Program-made: the position numbers and the translations under genes | Source: a bacterium | GTDB lineage: Bacteria; UBA9089; UBA9088; JAGUXG01 | Reading direction: 5' to 3' | DNA length: 8,008 bases | Assembly (NCBI GenBank): GCA_020061965.1 | Contig: JAGUXG010000144.1 | Coordinates: forward strand, 1 to 8,008 | Notes under the pieces: generated by a model | Databases searched by the model: none | Seen by the model: only the letters and a program-made list of their open reading frames with translations | What the model was told of the DNA's origin: nothing | In this document: piece by piece, positions 5,314 through 8,008 of the stretch | How the letters are laid out: each line of letters begins with the position of its first letter | Numbering within the stretch: the first letter of the stretch is position 1

Positions 5314-7392
5314 TTATTGTATAATACCTTTAGCTCCAAGTCGCCAGCGAATACGGGCCAAAGTCAAAGGAACAATCTCTCTCTTGACCATCCCTTGTTT
5401 TCTGAGAACCCTTACTGATTCTTTAATGGTAGCACCAGAGCCAATGTAATCATCCAAAACAAGGATTGCTCCTTTCAAGATTTGAGGCATATTGGAAGTC
5501 AATGTCATCTTTGTGTTGACATTTTCCTTGCGCTGGTCATTGTTTAGAAGCTCCCCTTGCCGATACTCTGGAACGGTTTCCCACATCAAAAGGTCAAGAT
5601 AAACAGGTATGCCAAGCTCTTTACCCAGAAATATAGATGTCCATTCTCGTTGACCCCATGTTCTTGATGGCAAGGAGACCAGGGCAGAAAATTTGTATTG
5701 TTGTTTGATTAAGCTAAGTTTTTTTAGCAAAAAGGCTTGTAATTCTCTAGAAAGGCTTGTTACCTGAGCCTGACCACGAGACTGCATAAACTGGATAAAC
5801 ATAGATGTTCGCAAATCACCATTAAGAATAGCAAAACCCTCTGACATATTTGGTTGTTTTGTGGCTGGTATAGGAACATTTCTATTGACAAGCCATTCTT
5901 CGGTTTTAGCTCTTGAGGTTATTGTTATTGGTGAATAGGAATTGGGCTGACATAGACTACAGCGTCCGCAAGGTTGAGAAATGGTATCCCCAAGGGCGAT
6001 ACGCAGGCTATGCATCAAACACTCTACCTCACCATAACCGTATATGAGCATGCCATCTAATTCCTTCTTACGCACCATCTCCTGAGTCTTATAACGAGTT
6101 ATGTCTGGAAATATATCCTTACCTGTGCGTTCGTAAACCTGTTTATCCCTTACCAGCTTTTTCTGGACAAGACCTTGTTCTATCAGTTCAGCCAGGATGA
6201 CTGTTACCCTGGTAGGATGGAGTCCAGTTCTCACCCTAATGCCCATAAGGCTTGGGTGTAGCCCTTCTTCGTCTGGTTCAAGACAATTAAGGAGATTCTT
6301 AAAGTCATCTATGGTTGGTTGAGCTGATTGGATAAAATGCTCTTGAATTTTGGCGTCATCAGGGTCGAAGAGAAGGATGCCTCGAGCTTCCTTACCATCT
6401 CGTCCTGCCCGTCCAACCTCTTGATAATAAGCAGTTATAGAACCAGGGATATCAACATGAATAATAAAACGCACATCTTGTTTATCAATACCCATACCCA
6501 GGGCATTGGTTGAGGCTATAGCCTTATAGTTTCCTTTAATAAACGCCTGTTGGAGAAGACGCTTTTGGTCTGAGTCATAGCCGGCATGATAAGAAGCAAC
6601 ATTCATTTCTTGTTCCTGAAGATACGAAGCCACCAACTCAGTCTGTTCCCTGGTGGCACAATAAAGAATACCACAACCCTCTAATTGAGAAAGAAGATTT
6701 TTGAGAATCTCAAGCTTTTCGACAACGCCCTTTACTCGTATGACTGAAAGACTGATGTTTGGACGATCCATAGATGATCTCAAAACCTTAATGGGCCTTG
6801 AAGACGAATCTTGCAATTGTTTGATGATGTCAGCCTCTGTTCGTTGATCTGCAGTGGCTGTCAAGCCAAGAACATATAGGTTGGGATTTTTTTCTTTTAT
6901 TATCTGCACAATATTGACAATCTGACGGTAAGATGGTCGAAAATCATGCCCCCAGGTGGAGATACAATGAGCCTCGTCAATGGCTATAAATCCAATAGGG
7001 AGGCCACGAATAAATTCACAGTTTTTGAGGTTATCTAATTGTTCAGGTGCAACAAAAAGGAGACGAATATGGCCATTAAGAGCAGATTGCCTTGCTTTTT
7101 CATTCTTTTCTTCTGTTTGGTCTGTATTGATCGTTGCCGCAGGAATAGAAAACCGTTGCTCAAGATGTTGAATCTGATCCCGCATCAAGGCCAAAAGCGG
7201 TGAAATAACTAAAGTCATTTGGTCAATCAGTACAGATGGTAACTGATAAAGGAGTGATTTTCCATGGCCTGTTGGCTGGAGACAAAGAACCTGCTTGTGC
7301 TCTAAAAGAGTCTCAATAACTTCCCTTTGCCCGTATCTAAAGTCTTGAAACCCAAATTTTTCTTGTAGAACCTTAAGTAAAATATCTTTCAT
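5314..7392 (-). CDS. recQ: RecQ-family ATP-dependent DNA helicase fused to a ComF-like phosphoribosyltransferase domain
   Basis: Superfamily 2 3'-5' DNA helicase. The N-terminal half has motif 0 (FGFQDFRYGQREVI, 13-26), Walker A PTGHGKS (40-46, usually PTGGGKS), the DEAH box IDEAHCISTWGHDFRP (138-153), LTATAD (177-182), GMGIDKQDVRFIIH (299-312) and motif VI QEVGRAGRDGK (324-334). A winged-helix-like stretch (about 375-440) comes before the zinc-binding cysteines 458, 475, 478 and 481; in E. coli RecQ the winged helix follows them. There is no HRDC domain. Residues about 560-692 resemble ComF-type PRTases: SLPSRTWGQREW (573-584), LNNDQRKENVN (616-626), and the PRPP loop VLDDYIGSGAT (645-655) with Asp647-Asp648. 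ComF is a competence protein, so a DNA-uptake or nucleotide-linked repair role is possible. The ATG lies 26 bp after ubiE with no clear ribosome site. The helicase call is firm; the catalytic state of the PRTase part is unknown. Confidence 0.92.
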   Translation of the reverse strand: MKDILLKVLQEKFGFQDFRYGQREVIETLLEHKQVLCLQPTGHGKSLLYQLPSVLIDQMTLVISPLLALMRDQIQHLEQRFSIPAATINTDQTEEKNEKARQSALNGHIRLLFVAPEQLDNLKNCEFIRGLPIGFIAIDEAHCISTWGHDFRPSYRQIVNIVQIIKEKNPNLYVLGLTATADQRTEADIIKQLQDSSSRPIKVLRSSMDRPNISLSVIRVKGVVEKLEILKNLLSQLEGCGILYCATREQTELVASYLQEQEMNVASYHAGYDSDQKRLLQQAFIKGNYKAIASTNALGMGIDKQDVRFIIHVDIPGSITAYYQEVGRAGRDGKEARGILLFDPDDAKIQEHFIQSAQPTIDDFKNLLNCLEPDEEGLHPSLMGIRVRTGLHPTRVTVILAELIEQGLVQKKLVRDKQVYERTGKDIFPDITRYKTQEMVRKKELDGMLIYGYGEVECLMHSLRIALGDTISQPCGRCSLCQPNSYSPITITSRAKTEEWLVNRNVPIPATKQPNMSEGFAILNGDLRTSMFIQFMQSRGQAQVTSLSRELQAFLLKKLSLIKQQYKFSALVSLPSRTWGQREWTSIFLGKELGIPVYLDLLMWETVPEYRQGELLNNDQRKENVNTKMTLTSNMPQILKGAILVLDDYIGSGATIKESVRVLRKQGMVKREIVPLTLARIRWRLGAKGIIQ

Positions 7393-7418
7393 ATTTACAG
7401 CAAATATATCTTTAGAAA

Positions 7419-8008
7419 TCAGTCCTTGGTTGCAATAAATATAGAGCAGGCACCAAAGAAGATGGGAATAGCCTTCATTTCAACAAACCCTTTCTCCAAA
7501 AAAATGGTTTTTAACTCTTTGGGGCTTGGCATATACAGCTCAAAAGATTGATGAAGATAGGCGTATTCATTAGTTTTGTTACAGAAGATATAGGCAAGGC
7601 TTGGGACAACTCTTTGAAGGTAGAGTTTATGAAGGAAGCGCAAAAGTGGATGATTAGGAGAAGATACCTCTAATATTACCACCCTTCCTCCAGATTTCAA
7701 CACCCTTCTTGCCTCATCAAGGAATATTGAAATGTCAAGATGCCTCAAGGAGAATCCTATGGTTATTCCATCAAAAAAATTTGGGAGAAATGGCAGGCTA
7801 TGACCATTAGCCATTAAAAGTTGACGCTTGACACCTGATACCTGACACCTGATACCTGAAATTTTAGATCTGGCTATCTTGAGCATCTTGTTTACAGGGT
7901 CAATCCCAAAGACCGCAAAACCTGCCTTTTCTAATTCAATACAGAAATCCCCTGTTCCGCACCCTACATCCAATATCCTTCCTCCTTTTCTAAAATCCGC
8001 ATCTTTGA
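7419..8008 (-). CDS. ubiE: UbiE/MenG-type quinone C-methyltransferase, 5' end outside the window
   Basis: AdoMet-dependent class I methyltransferase that C-methylates demethylmenaquinone (or the ubiquinone precursor). The frame stays open to the right edge, so about 40 N-terminal residues are missing; a TTG at 7973 lies within motif I and is not the start. Visible features: motif I ILDVGCGTGDF, the acidic end of strand 2 (GIDPVNKML), LPFLPNFFDGITIGFSLRHLD (the UbiE pattern LPF..n.FD.vti.FglRn), RRVLKSGGRVVILEVSSP, the UbiE C-terminal signature NEYAYLHQSF, then PSPKELKTIFLEKGF. The loop between the helix after strand 2 and strand 3 is encoded by a 7-bp tandem repeat (ISGIRCQVSGVK), adding about three residues relative to E. 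coli UbiE. It heads the - strand run with recQ and ubiD; together with ubiD it points to quinone synthesis, more likely menaquinone, though ubiquinone is not excluded. Confidence 0.9.
   Translation of the reverse strand, partial: KDADFRKGGRILDVGCGTGDFCIELEKAGFAVFGIDPVNKMLKIARSKISGIRCQVSGVKRQLLMANGHSLPFLPNFFDGITIGFSLRHLDISIFLDEARRVLKSGGRVVILEVSSPNHPLLRFLHKLYLQRVVPSLAYIFCNKTNEYAYLHQSFELYMPSPKELKTIFLEKGFVEMKAIPIFFGACSIFIATKD
7818..7859 (-). repeat. 7-bp tandem repeat inside ubiE
   Basis: Read on the - strand, four near-perfect heptamers alternate TCAGGTA and TCAGGTG, followed by TCAAGCG and TCAACTT, which keep only the TCA start. This is the same unit family as the array at 1740-1767 (there TCAGGTG). 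The frame encodes SGIRCQVSGVK, matching the peptide of the other array. Orientation follows the host gene in both cases. Confidence 0.9.

Noticed and set aside
7419..7973. TTG at 7973 as the start of ubiE
   Set aside because: It falls in the middle of AdoMet motif I, and the frame continues upstream to the window edge with UbiE-like residues (FRKGGRI).

Overview
The window reads as an ordinary chromosomal stretch of a Gram-negative-type or otherwise diderm-like, moderately AT-rich, uncultivated-style bacterium. It carries seven protein genes in two convergent blocks. The left block on the + strand is a type IV prepilin/pseudopilin, tsaB, rimI and a DUF2723 membrane protein with C-terminal TPRs. 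These genes overlap or nearly touch (165-3619) and look like one operon. The right block on the - strand, read from the right edge inward, is ubiE (5' end outside the window), a RecQ-family helicase and ubiD (8008 to 3840), with gaps of 26 and 31 bp. A 220-bp convergent spacer (3620-3839) holds degenerate short-period repeats and a weak terminator-like hairpin.

The left block couples a surface-fibre subunit to tRNA t6A synthesis (TsaB), N-terminal protein acetylation (RimI) and a polytopic protein of the DUF2723 / O-mannosyltransferase-like family. The tsaB-rimI pairing is widespread; the flanking pilin and DUF2723 genes are less standard. In the right block, UbiE (C-methylation of demethylmenaquinone or a ubiquinone precursor) and UbiD (prFMN-dependent decarboxylation) suggest quinone biosynthesis, most likely menaquinone. 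The recQ gene sits between them and has no obvious role in that pathway.

The two most notable points are these. First, the RecQ protein carries a C-terminal ComF-like phosphoribosyltransferase domain, and its winged-helix-like segment lies before the zinc-binding cysteines rather than after them. Second, a family of 7-bp tandem repeats (unit GTGTCAG / GTATCAG) lies inside two unrelated genes, at the extreme N-terminus of the DUF2723 protein and in an internal loop of UbiE. In both it is in the same reading frame and encodes the peptide RCQVSGV. Related 7-bp and 8-bp degenerate repeats are in the convergent spacer. Such dispersed short tandem repeats are familiar from several uncultivated phyla, but I cannot assign a phylum from this window.

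I see no rRNA, tRNA, CRISPR array, insertion sequence, phage gene or plasmid origin, and no clearly undescribed multi-gene system.
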